From Chloroflexota bacterium (GTDB lineage: Bacteria > Chloroflexota > Anaerolineae > Aggregatilineales > Phototrophicaceae), in assembly GCA_028875245.1 (NCBI GenBank), contig JAPPEU010000019.1, positions 79,399-143,398 on the forward strand: 64,000 nt of DNA. Reading direction: 5' to 3'. The position numbers were made by a program, and so were the translations under genes. Positions 8,308 to 16,360 of this stretch are shown here, one piece after another; positions within the stretch are counted from its first letter, which is position 1; each line of letters opens with the position of its first letter. Below the pieces are notes generated by a model. It searched no databases, was not told the origin of the DNA, and saw nothing but the letters and a program-made list of their open reading frames with translations.

Positions 8308-8508
8308 GTGACAGTATACGAACTGCTGGAGAAAGCGAAGAAGCTCGATCAGCCGCAGCAGATAGAGTTGATCAAGCTGCTGGTCGACCATTTGGCCAGC
8401 CAGCCGTCAAAGCCGAAGCGCAGCTTATCAGAACTTCAGGGTTTGGGTAAAGAAATCTGGGAAGGCGTTGATGCGCAAGAATACATCAACGAATTGCGCG
8501 GCAAGTAG
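8308..8508 (+). CDS. putative antitoxin of a VapBC-type pair
   Basis: A 66-residue protein opening at a GTG (8308). It is mainly helical (VYELLEKAKKLDQPQQIELIKLLVDHL) with a basic middle (KPKRS) and an acidic tail (KEIWEGVDAQEYINEL). Such short helical proteins commonly precede PIN-domain toxins, and the PIN gene starts 11 bases downstream. The expected role is to neutralise that toxin and repress the pair. Assignment rests mostly on size and neighbourhood; no classic DNA-binding fold was recognised. Confidence 0.65.
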   Translation: MTVYELLEKAKKLDQPQQIELIKLLVDHLASQPSKPKRSLSELQGLGKEIWEGVDAQEYINELRGK

Positions 8509-8519
8509 GATAAGCGGCT

Positions 8520-8969
8520 TTGAAGCGCATAGAAACAGAACTTTTGGTAGTACAACGGCTGTATGTAGATACTGCGCCGCTCATCTATTATGTGGAAGAG
8601 AACTCAGCTTACGTGGAAATGATGCGCAAAATCGTAAGAACTATTGATGAGACCGATCTGGTTGCGTACAGTTCTGTACTCACATTGGCTGAGGTCCTTG
8701 TGATGCCGTTTAGAGAGGGAGATCAGCGCCTCATCCGCGCATATCAAGAGATTCTAATCGCAGGCGATGACTATGAGCTCGTTGCCGTTACACCTGAAAT
8801 TGCTGTTACAGCAGCGGAGACTCGCGCGCGATACGGTCTGGGCACACCGGACTCACTTCATGTCGCCACGGCAATCGCTACCCATTGCGATGCCATGCTC
8901 ACCAATGACAGCGACATGAAGCGCATAAGTGAGCTTTCGATTCTAATGCTTGATGACCTTGAGCCTTAG
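8520..8969 (+). CDS. PIN-domain ribonuclease toxin (VapC-like)
   Basis: A 149-residue PIN-domain protein, expected to be a metal-dependent endoribonuclease held in check by the preceding gene product. The first acidic residue is in YVDTAPLIYYVEEN (about residue 17), Glu in LTLAEVLVMP (about 60), then TPDSLHVATAIATHCDAMLTND, which supplies the later Asp residues. The start is TTG at 8520 with AGGA at 8507-8510; no ATG fits ahead of the PIN core. Its stop overlaps the stop of the convergent asparaginase gene by 4 bases. Confidence 0.82.
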   Translation: MKRIETELLVVQRLYVDTAPLIYYVEENSAYVEMMRKIVRTIDETDLVAYSSVLTLAEVLVMPFREGDQRLIRAYQEILIAGDDYELVAVTPEIAVTAAETRARYGLGTPDSLHVATAIATHCDAMLTNDSDMKRISELSILMLDDLEP

Positions 8970-9997
8970 CCGCTACTTGGTCTGCCTTTCAAATTCTTGA
9001 AGGCGGTCGATTCGAGCATACCTGGGCCATCATTCCCGCCCCAGCGCGCCGGAATTGCGACGACTTCCCGCTCCAGCATTTGATGCGTCTCCATGTCAAC
9101 ATGCTGCACGATGTAGCTGCCGCCCGCGCGGGAAGTCAGGCCGACATGTTCGCCAGCGCTGTCGAGCGCGATCAGGTTCATGCCGCCGATATAATCGCCG
9201 CCCAAATCACGCAGATCGAGCATGGCCTGGCGCGCCGCTTCAGCGAGGGGCATGCCCATCTTGAGGTAGAGCACGAGGCTGCGCGCGGTGCCGGCGCGGA
9301 TCGCCATTTCGCCCATGCCGGTGCAGCAGCAGGCGCCGTAGCGGTTGTCGGCGTAATTGCCGGCGCCGATGATGGGCGAATCGCCAATGCGCCCCGGATA
9401 CTTCCAGGCCCAGCCGCTGGTGCTAACGCCCGAGGCGATGTCGCCGGCGCTGTCGATGGCGATGAAGTTGACCGTGCCCGCGACGCGCTCCGGATCGGTG
9501 GCCAGCTTGACCAGATCGAGCATGGGCGACTCGTCGGTCAACTCAGGGATGTCGTCGGACCGGCGGGCGGCCGACTGCGTAGCCCCTACAGCCGCCAGGC
9601 GTTCACGCCATACCGCCCTGATTTCCTCCGTCAGCATTTCATCCCAGGCTTCCGCGCCGACCTCGCGGGCGAAACGCTCAGCGCCGGCGCCAGCCAGCAG
9701 CACATGCGGCAGCTTTCGCTCCATGACCTGGCGGGCGACGGAAATGGCGTAGGGGAAGCCGCGCAGCAACGCGACCGCGCCGGAGTTGAGCGCGCTGCCG
9801 TCCATGATGCTGGCGTCTAGCTCGAGCTCGCCCATGATATTTGGGTAGCCGTTGTAACCGACGCTGTGTTCTGCGGGATTGGCTTCGACCGCGCGGATGC
9901 CGATTTCGACGGCGTCGAGCGCGCTGCCGCCCGCTTTCAAGGTTTGCAGCGCCCGGTCAATGCCAATGGCGCCGTTGCTGCTGGCGATGATCAGCAT
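8966..9997 (-). CDS. N4-(beta-N-acetylglucosaminyl)-L-asparaginase / isoaspartyl peptidase family (Ntn hydrolase)
   Basis: A 343-residue member of the glycosylasparaginase/type-2 asparaginase Ntn-hydrolase family. These enzymes are made as precursors that cleave themselves before a Thr, which becomes the nucleophile; here the likely residue is the Thr of GTVNFIAID (about residue 179), followed by the expected GDIASGVSTSGWAWKYPGRIGDSPIIGAG. The N-terminal part begins with NGAIG and GGSALDAVEIGIRAVE. No signal peptide is evident, so it is probably cytosolic. Substrate could be a glycosylated asparagine or isoaspartyl dipeptides. GGAGG precedes the ATG at 9997. Confidence 0.87.
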   Translation of the reverse strand: MLIIASSNGAIGIDRALQTLKAGGSALDAVEIGIRAVEANPAEHSVGYNGYPNIMGELELDASIMDGSALNSGAVALLRGFPYAISVARQVMERKLPHVLLAGAGAERFAREVGAEAWDEMLTEEIRAVWRERLAAVGATQSAARRSDDIPELTDESPMLDLVKLATDPERVAGTVNFIAIDSAGDIASGVSTSGWAWKYPGRIGDSPIIGAGNYADNRYGACCCTGMGEMAIRAGTARSLVLYLKMGMPLAEAARQAMLDLRDLGGDYIGGMNLIALDSAGEHVGLTSRAGGSYIVQHVDMETHQMLEREVVAIPARWGGNDGPGMLESTAFKNLKGRPSSG

Positions 9998-10036
9998 CGG
10001 GGGCGACCTCCGTATTTGCTCATGTCACCGCAACCC

Positions 10037-10076
10037 CGCGCGAGTCACAATTCGGCTCGCACAAAATAATGAACTC
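10037..10076 (+). repeat. dispersed repeat 'GTCAC..GGCTC..CAAAATAA'
   Basis: Second copy of the element at 6497: CGCGAGTCACAATTCGGCTC followed by GCACAAAATAATGA. It lies just upstream of the asparaginase start. Confidence 0.6.
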
Positions 10077-10096
10077 TGCACAGCGAGAACGTGTAA

Positions 10097-10117
10097 GGGC
10101 GACCAACCTGGTCGCCC
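10097..10117. repeat. perfect GGGCG-type hairpin
   Basis: GGGCGACCA and TGGTCGCCC form a perfect 9-bp stem around the 3-base loop ACC. Confidence 0.8.
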
Positions 10118-10141
10118 GTCGCAGCTAAAGGATGCGCTTTC

Positions 10142-10166
10142 GGGCGACTTGATAAGTCGCCCCTAC
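10142..10166. repeat. perfect GGGCG-type hairpin
   Basis: GGGCGACTT and AAGTCGCCC form a perfect 9-bp stem around GAT, ending with CTAC. The variable inner bases differ from the neighbour at 10097 but remain complementary. Confidence 0.8.
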
Positions 10167-10232
10167 AAATATCGCAATGATTGCAGATGAAATTTGGCAG
10201 GTTCATAAATAAGAGAACGCAGAGAGCGCGGA
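10163..10232 (-). repeat. composite dispersed repeat, copy A
   Basis: Read on the minus strand this contains TTCTCTTATTTATGAACC, then TGCCAAATTTCATCTGCAAT, running into the GGGCG hairpin at 10142. A closely similar stretch in opposite orientation lies at 38305-38380, also joined to a GGGCG hairpin. Confidence 0.65.
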
Positions 10233-10246
10233 GAACTGCGCGTCCT

Positions 10247-12886
10247 TTATGCGCTCACTTGGAATTGAAGCGCGTCGCCCTTTTTGAGGGTCCGCCCCTG
10301 CGCAAATGAGACCGCGCCCAAGCCAGTCAAGGCGAATTCGCGGAAGCTGATTTCGCCGCCCGCAACAGAAAAGGCCACATCGCAACCGCCATCGTCGGTC
10401 GGGCTGAGCGCGCAAGTTCCCCAAGCATAGCCGCTTGACCAAAAGTGTTGGCGGCTTTCGCTGGGCGCGGCAAAGCGGATCCTCCGGTCGACGGCGGAGA
10501 AGTGGAAACCCGTCAGCGCCAGGATGGCCGCCCAGCTCGCCATCGCGCGCGCATAGTGGTGGCCGCATTCGGCTTCGTCGAAGGGGTTGCGACGTTTGCC
10601 ATCGTAGCGGTCGCGTATGGCGCTGATGCACTTCAGCCCGTTGTCGATATCGCCTTCGTAGAGCATGCCGACGGCGGCGGTGTATTCGAAGCCGGTCATC
10701 ACCTCGTTATAGTAGGGGAAGGGCCGGGCCGGCCTGTCCCCGCGCGGATAGGTGGCCATCAGCAGGGCTGATTCATCGTTGAGCACGTAGGAGCGCATGT
10801 GGTTGAAATGACCGTACATATTTTCCTTGAAGTTGAAGCGCATGATGCTGCCCAGGGTCTGCTTGACATTATTTTCGTCCAAGAGATAGCCGAGGCCGCA
10901 GACGTGGGCCAGGAATTGCCCGACCAGTTGATCAACCAGGCAGCCGGCGCCCAGTTGGAGAACGGGCTCGCTCGGGTCGGCGGCGCCCATCGTGCTCATC
11001 AACATGCCGAGCACGGCATCGACGCCTGAGGCCGGGCGAATCTCGTGCTCATAATAATCGCCGTTGAAGAGATTGGCGTCGATCCAGGCGCTGCCTTGTT
11101 CATAGAGACGGCGGCAGTCAGCGGCGAAATCGCCGTCGTCCAGGTGGCGCGCCATCTCTTCCATCGCTCGCAAGGCGCCCAGATACCAGATGCCCATCTG
11201 CGGGTTCGGGCCATAATACTCGACATCCATCGTATTGTGCTGGCAGCCTTCCATGACGCCGTCTTTATCGGCGTCCCAGCCGCCGGGCAGCCAACAGAAT
11301 TCCAGCGCTTTGCGCGCGTTGGGCCAGATCCGCCGCAGCCCCTCGCTATCGCCGGAGAGCTGCCAATCGCGGTAGAGCTTCATGATGCAGCCCATCTGCC
11401 CGTCGGCGGCCGCCAGCGACCAGGATTGCGCATGTTCCAGCGGCAGGTCGACGCGAAAGCTCATGCCGCCGTCGCCGCGCGTGGCATAGTTGAATTCGAC
11501 CTCGCGCATGCCCAGCGCCAGGTCCCCAAAGAGGAAGCCGGTGGCTTGCTCATAATTCCATACATGTGTGCAGGAACCGAAGCAGCAGCCCGCTGTATCG
11601 TCACAGCCTTCCCAGCCGAACATGAAGCCGTCCGGCGTGCGGAAAACCGTCTGCGAGCGCAGCGTGCTCAGGTTGAAGAGGGCGGCTTCCTTGACCACGG
11701 CCGGCAGGTCGCTCTCGCAGACGCCGTTCACAAAGGCCTTGGTATCCGCCTCCAGCCAGTTGAGATTCTTGGCGGTATAGGCGGCCGCTTCCCAGGCATC
11801 GGCGTATTGCGTCGCGTAATAATTGCCGATGCGCGCACCGGTTTGAATCGGGCTTTGCGGGTGATTGACGCCGGCTTCTTTCCAGGTTGTGCGATTGGGG
11901 AAATGCCAGCTGAGGAAGAATGTCACCGATGCGGCGCCATTTGCCGGGACGCGCAGGGAGACGCAAAGTGAGCCGGTCGGGTCGTCCTTGTTGTCGCGTT
12001 CTCGTTCTTCCAGCCGCCCGTCTTCGCTGAAGTCGTCCCAGAAATCAAGCAGGGAGTCTCCCCAGCTGTAATTAGCCCAAGCGGTGCGATGGGTGATGCC
12101 ATCCTCCCCATCGGGATGGGGAACGACACCCCCCTCAGTCCCCCCATCGGGATGGGGAACGACACCCCCCTCAGTCCCCCCATCGGGATGGGGGGAAGCT
12201 TGACTTCCGCGCGGGCGAGGTGTTGTCAAGGCGAGCGTGCCCCATTGCGGCGCGTCGGCGTCGACGCCGGCTGAGGCCATGAGGATGCCGGCCAGCCCGT
12301 CCGCCTCGCGATAGCTGTTGTGATTGTCCTTGGCTTGGCCGCTCGTGCCGTCGGCGCCGATGAAGTTCTGCAGGTTGCCACAGACAGCCGCTTCGATGTC
12401 GGCGTCGCTGTCATTGATCAAGCTGTAGCGCAAAATGGCGACCGGGATGCCGCTGTTGTCGCTGTCCGCCGGGATCAAAGGGTTAAAGGCTTGCAGCTTG
12501 ATGTTGAGCGGGACGTCTTCGTCGCTGAGCGTGACCTGGCCAAAGGGGTAAGCCGCTTCAAAGCTGCACTGCCGGAAGCGGGGCAGGCCGTGATTAGGCA
12601 TGGTGGCGCCGCGCGCGCCCTCATAATCCGCCGGTGGAATGACCCCCTCAAGCGCGTGAGCCGTCTTGGTCCCGTCAGCCGACCGCGTGTACAGGCAGAA
12701 GAATGTCTGCTGCAAATCGAAGCCCTTGGCTGGGCGGTTGACGATCTCCCAGTCATGCAGGTTGCCGCGCCCGCCCAATGAGACGACGCCGGCGCCGATG
12801 CCGCCGAGTGGCAGGCCGATCTGGCGCAGATGATCTTGATCGTACTTAACTAACGAGGGATAGTCAGCGCCGTTCAGTTCTGTCAT
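10247..12886 (-). CDS. GH116-family glycoside hydrolase (GBA2-like beta-glucosidase/glucosylceramidase)
   Basis: An 879-residue glycosidase of family GH116 (non-lysosomal glucosylceramidase type), expected to remove beta-linked glucose or xylose. The N-terminal beta domain starts with IGLPLGGIGAGVVSLGGRG; the (alpha/alpha)6 catalytic domain contains HVWNYEQ, REVEFNYATRGDGGMSFR, DLPLEHAQSW and HNTMDVEYYGPNPQMG, the last holding the expected acid/base Asp near residue 554. No signal peptide is seen. About residues 229-262 are a repetitive PHPDGGTEGGVV insert encoded by a 36-bp tandem repeat, unlike the rest of the family. It lies 36 bases downstream of a sugar permease and probably acts on the imported oligosaccharide. 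Confidence 0.9.
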   Translation of the reverse strand: MTELNGADYPSLVKYDQDHLRQIGLPLGGIGAGVVSLGGRGNLHDWEIVNRPAKGFDLQQTFFCLYTRSADGTKTAHALEGVIPPADYEGARGATMPNHGLPRFRQCSFEAAYPFGQVTLSDEDVPLNIKLQAFNPLIPADSDNSGIPVAILRYSLINDSDADIEAAVCGNLQNFIGADGTSGQAKDNHNSYREADGLAGILMASAGVDADAPQWGTLALTTPRPRGSQASPHPDGGTEGGVVPHPDGGTEGGVVPHPDGEDGITHRTAWANYSWGDSLLDFWDDFSEDGRLEERERDNKDDPTGSLCVSLRVPANGAASVTFFLSWHFPNRTTWKEAGVNHPQSPIQTGARIGNYYATQYADAWEAAAYTAKNLNWLEADTKAFVNGVCESDLPAVVKEAALFNLSTLRSQTVFRTPDGFMFGWEGCDDTAGCCFGSCTHVWNYEQATGFLFGDLALGMREVEFNYATRGDGGMSFRVDLPLEHAQSWSLAAADGQMGCIMKLYRDWQLSGDSEGLRRIWPNARKALEFCWLPGGWDADKDGVMEGCQHNTMDVEYYGPNPQMGIWYLGALRAMEEMARHLDDGDFAADCRRLYEQGSAWIDANLFNGDYYEHEIRPASGVDAVLGMLMSTMGAADPSEPVLQLGAGCLVDQLVGQFLAHVCGLGYLLDENNVKQTLGSIMRFNFKENMYGHFNHMRSYVLNDESALLMATYPRGDRPARPFPYYNEVMTGFEYTAAVGMLYEGDIDNGLKCISAIRDRYDGKRRNPFDEAECGHHYARAMASWAAILALTGFHFSAVDRRIRFAAPSESRQHFWSSGYAWGTCALSPTDDGGCDVAFSVAGGEISFREFALTGLGAVSFAQGRTLKKGDALQFQVSA
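12109..12195. repeat. 36-bp tandem repeat inside the GH116 gene
   Basis: Two exact 36-base units (12109-12144, 12145-12180) and a partial third (12181-12195), each beginning CATCGGGATGGGGAACGACA. The unit length is a multiple of three, so the frame stays open and encodes 12-residue repeats. Confidence 0.92.
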
Positions 12887-12922
12887 TTCGTCCAGACCTC
12901 TATTGTGAATGAAGCGATTTTC

Positions 12923-13810
12923 TTAGCCTTTCAATCCGCTGCGCGTCAATGCCTCGATGATCCAGCGCTGGGCCGCGAGGAAAACGAAAAGCACCGGCAG
13001 GATCGCCATGGTGACGGCCGCCATGACCACTGATGGATTGCCCGAGCCCATGTAGCCGGTCAAGAGGGCGATGCCTTGGGGCAGGGTCATCTTGTGCCAT
13101 GAATTCAGGAAAACCAGCGGCAGAAAATAAGCGTTCCAGGTCGCGTTGAAGGTGATGATGCCGAGTGTGGCCATCGCCGGGCCCGCCAGCGGCAGGGCGA
13201 TTTGGAAGAAGGAGCGGACATGACCGGCGCCGTCGACGCGGGCCGCGTCGAAGAGTTCCTGCGGCATCTGCTTGAAAAACTGCCGCATCAGGAAGACGCC
13301 GAATGCGCTGATGAGCCCGGGCAAAATGATCGCCAGCGGGTTGTCAATCAAGTTCAGATCGCGCATCAGCAGGAAAATAGGAATGATTGTCACCTGAAAT
13401 GGCACCATCAGCGAGCCAAGCAATAGCAGGAAGAGCAGGTCGCGCCCCGGAAAGCGCAAGCGGGCGAAGGCGTAACCGGCGAGCGAGCAGGTGACAAGCT
13501 GGCCGACTGTGACCGCCACGGTGATGCGCATGCTGTTGATGAAGAGGTCAACAAAAGGCACGCTCGATTCAAAAGGCGCGACATAATTCTCCCAGCTGAA
13601 TTTTGTCGGCAACCAGGCGGGCGGCAGTTGGAAGCTTTCGTGCGTCGGGCGCAGGGAGGTGGAAAACATCCAAGCCAGCGGCATCAAGACCAGGATGGCG
13701 GCGATGGTCAGAATCGCGTAAGAGAAGATATCGCCGATATTGACAGGTTTCCTGCCTTTTGCCGGCGATGGCTTCGCTTGCTTGAAGGCGGGCGCTTGCG
13801 TCTGTGCCAT
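12923..13810 (-). CDS. CUT1 sugar ABC transporter permease (MalG-type), system 1
   Basis: A 295-residue inner-membrane permease of a carbohydrate importer. It has an N-terminal anchor helix (IFSYAILTIAAILVLMPLAWMFSTSLRP), five further hydrophobic segments, and the cytoplasmic EAA loop ELFDAARVDGAGHVRSFFQIALPLAGP (about residues 185-212) that docks the ATPase. AGGTGG precedes the ATG at 13810. It follows the MalF-type gene by 12 bases and precedes the GH116 gene, in one minus-strand operon led by the binding protein at 16268. No ATPase gene is in the operon. Confidence 0.94.
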   Translation of the reverse strand: MAQTQAPAFKQAKPSPAKGRKPVNIGDIFSYAILTIAAILVLMPLAWMFSTSLRPTHESFQLPPAWLPTKFSWENYVAPFESSVPFVDLFINSMRITVAVTVGQLVTCSLAGYAFARLRFPGRDLLFLLLLGSLMVPFQVTIIPIFLLMRDLNLIDNPLAIILPGLISAFGVFLMRQFFKQMPQELFDAARVDGAGHVRSFFQIALPLAGPAMATLGIITFNATWNAYFLPLVFLNSWHKMTLPQGIALLTGYMGSGNPSVVMAAVTMAILPVLFVFLAAQRWIIEALTRSGLKG

Positions 13811-13822
13811 AGTTCAGTCCAC

Positions 13823-14731
13823 CTATTCGTAATGAACCCAGCGGCGGCTGATCCAGAATTGCAGGGCGGTCAATATCAGGATGATGGCGAAGAGGGTCAT
13901 GGATACGGCGGCGGCGTAACCCATATTGAAGGTTCGGAATGCGATTTCGTATACGTAGAGCACGACGCTTCTGGTGGCGTCGCCGGGGCCGCCTTGGGTG
14001 AGCACGATGATCGTATCGAAGACTTGCAGCGCGCCGATCATGAAAATGACGAGGATGAAGAAAATGGTCGGGCTTAGCAAGGGAATGGTGATGCGGAAGA
14101 AGAGCTGGCGTTCGTTGGCGCCGTCGAGCTGCGCCGCTTCGTAGTATTCGTTGGGGATGCTCTGCAAGCCGGCCAGGAAAACCAGCATGGCGAAGCCGGT
14201 ATTCTTCCAGACATCGAGGATGATGATGGCCGCCATCGCCCAATGCGCGTTGCTCAGCCAGGGTATCGGCTCGACGCCAAAAACGCCGAGGTAATAATTG
14301 ATGACGCCGGTATCCTGCTGATAGAGGAAGCGCCAGATGACCGCGATGTAGGTATGCGCGATGAGCACGGGGAAGAAAAAGACCGAGCGATACAGGTTGC
14401 GCATCAATATGGGCAGACGCCGGTTGAGCATAACGGCCAGGATCAAACCGATGCCGGCGTTGAAGAAGACGGCGAAGAGGGTGAAGATGATGGTATTGAT
14501 ATAGGCGATCCGCAGGCGGGCATCGGCGAACATCTGGACATAATTTTCCAGGCCGACGTAGGTCGAGCCGCGCAACAGGCTGAATTCCTGAAAACTGATG
14601 CGCACGGATTCGATCAGGGGATAGAGTATGAAAATGCTGAAGCCGATATAAGTAGGCAATATGAACATGTAGCCCACGAAAGCCTCGCGGCGCTTGGGCG
14701 TCAATTCGGGCAAGAGACCGCTCTTTTGCAT
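13823..14731 (-). CDS. CUT1 sugar ABC transporter permease (MalF-type), system 1
   Basis: A 302-residue permease pairing with the MalG-type gene just downstream. Six hydrophobic segments are visible, starting with AFVGYMFILPTYIGFSIFIL; the EAA loop is SIPNEYYEAAQLDGANERQ. I use the ATG at 14731; a TTG two codons upstream is possible and neither has a strong ribosome site. Between it and the binding-protein gene lies a 200-base GC-rich repeat region, which may uncouple expression of binding protein and permeases. Confidence 0.93.
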   Translation of the reverse strand: MQKSGLLPELTPKRREAFVGYMFILPTYIGFSIFILYPLIESVRISFQEFSLLRGSTYVGLENYVQMFADARLRIAYINTIIFTLFAVFFNAGIGLILAVMLNRRLPILMRNLYRSVFFFPVLIAHTYIAVIWRFLYQQDTGVINYYLGVFGVEPIPWLSNAHWAMAAIIILDVWKNTGFAMLVFLAGLQSIPNEYYEAAQLDGANERQLFFRITIPLLSPTIFFILVIFMIGALQVFDTIIVLTQGGPGDATRSVVLYVYEIAFRTFNMGYAAAVSMTLFAIILILTALQFWISRRWVHYE

Positions 14732-14780
14732 ATTCAATCTGTCGTTCGCGCGAATTCAGCGCGACCTTTCCCCATCCCCG

Positions 14781-14900
14781 GCCCCTTCCCCCATGAGAAG
14801 GAAGGGGCTGCCATCAACTGTCGTCAATAATGCAACGAAAGCCCCTCCCTCTCAATGGGTCGCGTAGACCAGACCGCCGACACTGACCGCCGGGGAGGGC
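14781..14900. repeat. GC-rich compound hairpin region after a binding-protein gene
   Basis: Two hairpins: CCCCTTCC/GGAAGGGG (14782-14808), and CCCCTCCC (14842-14849) with GGGGAGGG (14892-14899). The loop of the second contains a palindromic insert at 14858-14887 with GGTC/GACC ends and, on the minus strand, AGTGTC...TACGCG: the longer form of the nested element seen in other hairpins. It lies between the binding protein and MalF-type genes. Confidence 0.7.
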
Positions 14901-14939
14901 TAAGGGGTGGGGGTGTTGTGGTCGATTTCGTCGGTTGCT

Positions 14940-16268
14940 CTATCCGTCGGCCAGGCGTTCAGCCAGCTTGTCCATCGCGGCGGACAACTCGATATGAGCC
15001 GCTTCGAGACCCTGCTCGGCGGTCACGGAGTTGGCCATGATCTGACTCATGTGCCGCATGAAGATACTTTCGACCTCGGCGAAGTTCGCCGGCGACGGCA
15101 CGGGCTTGATGTCTTCCAGGCTGCCGAAGAAACGGTGGGCGTTGGCCGGGAAGCTGTTGAAGAGCTCGTTCTCGGTGGCGCTGCGGCGCGCGGGCAGGGA
15201 TGTGCCGACGGCGACCGCTTCCAGATCCGTTTCGAAAGCGGCCAGATCCTTGATCAATTCGAGCGCCAGCGGGACGTTCTCGGTCGTCTTGGAGACGGCC
15301 CAGCCGCCGGAACCGAAGACGGTCGTGCCCTTCCTGTTGCGCGGCCAAGGCGTGATATCGACATCTTTGTAGCCGGTGGTGACGTAAGTGTCGAAGGGCC
15401 AGCGCCCGGCGCCGGTCATGGCGATTGTGCCGGCCGGGAAGAGCTCGTAAGGGTTGACGCCTTCGACCGACGGGGCGACGCCATGCTCATGCACCAGCGA
15501 GTGCACGAACTTGACCGATTCCAGCATCTTGGGGTCGTCCAGGTTGGATTGCGACCAATCCGCTGTCAAGGTTGATGTATCGTTGGTGTGCCACCAGGGC
15601 GTCAGACCGAAGTTAAAGAAAGGAATGGCGAAGCCGAATTGTTTGTCGCCGCCTTCACCTGTGGTGAGGATGGATGCGGTCTCCAGGAAGTCTTCCCAGG
15701 TCCAATCCACCGCTGGCGGATCCAGGCCCGCTTCTTCAAACTTCACCGGATTGTAGTGGATGATCATATTGTTCCACTCGCGGGTGAAGTAGTAAGTCTG
15801 GCCGTCCGCGCCTTTGAGCGCGTTATGCAGCACCGGCTCCACCTCATCGACGATCGCCGCCAGCTCTTCATCGGCCGCGATGGCGTCGTCCATCGGCAGG
15901 ACGAGGTCTTCAAATATCGTTTCGCGCGTGCCTTCGATGGCGATGGCGATGATATCGGTTTTCAGGCCGCTGGCGGCGCGCAGCTTCAGGTTGGTGATGT
16001 AGTGGCCCCAGCCTTCGGGCCAGGGAATGTAGAGGTCTTCAACGAGGACGTTGGGGTAACGCTCGTTGAAGCGGGCGATAGCGTTGCCGAACATGCGCTG
16101 CTGCTCGGTTCCGCCGAAGTTGTAGATGACCAGGTGGCCGGCGGTATCGCCTGGCGGCGCTTGCGCGAGCGCCGTACCGAGCGGCATGCCGTAAGTGGCG
16201 GCAAAGGCGGCGGCGCTGCCCATGCCGGTGTACTTCAAAAAGTCTCGCCGAGAAAGCTTGCCCGACAT
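14940..16268 (-). CDS. extracellular sugar-binding protein of CUT1 ABC importer, system 1 (Tat signal)
   Basis: A 442-residue periplasmic-type solute-binding protein (family 1). It starts MSGKLSRRDFLKYTGMGSAA, a twin-arginine signal with SRRDFLK and a hydrophobic stretch ending in ALAQ; there is no lipobox cysteine. The mature part has typical features: VIYNFGGTEQQRM, RFNERYPNVLVE and TIAMTGAGRWPFD. The ATG at 16268 is supported by GAGGGAG a few bases upstream; the 17-codon extension is not. First gene of the minus-strand operon leading to two permeases and GH116. Substrate is probably a beta-glucoside, judged only by that neighbour. Confidence 0.93.
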   Translation of the reverse strand: MSGKLSRRDFLKYTGMGSAAAFAATYGMPLGTALAQAPPGDTAGHLVIYNFGGTEQQRMFGNAIARFNERYPNVLVEDLYIPWPEGWGHYITNLKLRAASGLKTDIIAIAIEGTRETIFEDLVLPMDDAIAADEELAAIVDEVEPVLHNALKGADGQTYYFTREWNNMIIHYNPVKFEEAGLDPPAVDWTWEDFLETASILTTGEGGDKQFGFAIPFFNFGLTPWWHTNDTSTLTADWSQSNLDDPKMLESVKFVHSLVHEHGVAPSVEGVNPYELFPAGTIAMTGAGRWPFDTYVTTGYKDVDITPWPRNRKGTTVFGSGGWAVSKTTENVPLALELIKDLAAFETDLEAVAVGTSLPARRSATENELFNSFPANAHRFFGSLEDIKPVPSPANFAEVESIFMRHMSQIMANSVTAEQGLEAAHIELSAAMDKLAERLADG

Positions 16269-16360
16269 ATCTTTACTCCCTCTTGCTAATAGAAAACGAT
16301 GATAAGCGTACTCTCGCAATTATATCGCGGCGATAGCATGTTGCAAGCAACTCATTCTGC

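Noticed and set aside
12109..12195. Regularly spaced 36-bp repeat that could suggest a CRISPR array
   Set aside because: The units are directly adjacent with no spacers, lie inside an intact GH116 frame, and no cas genes are present.
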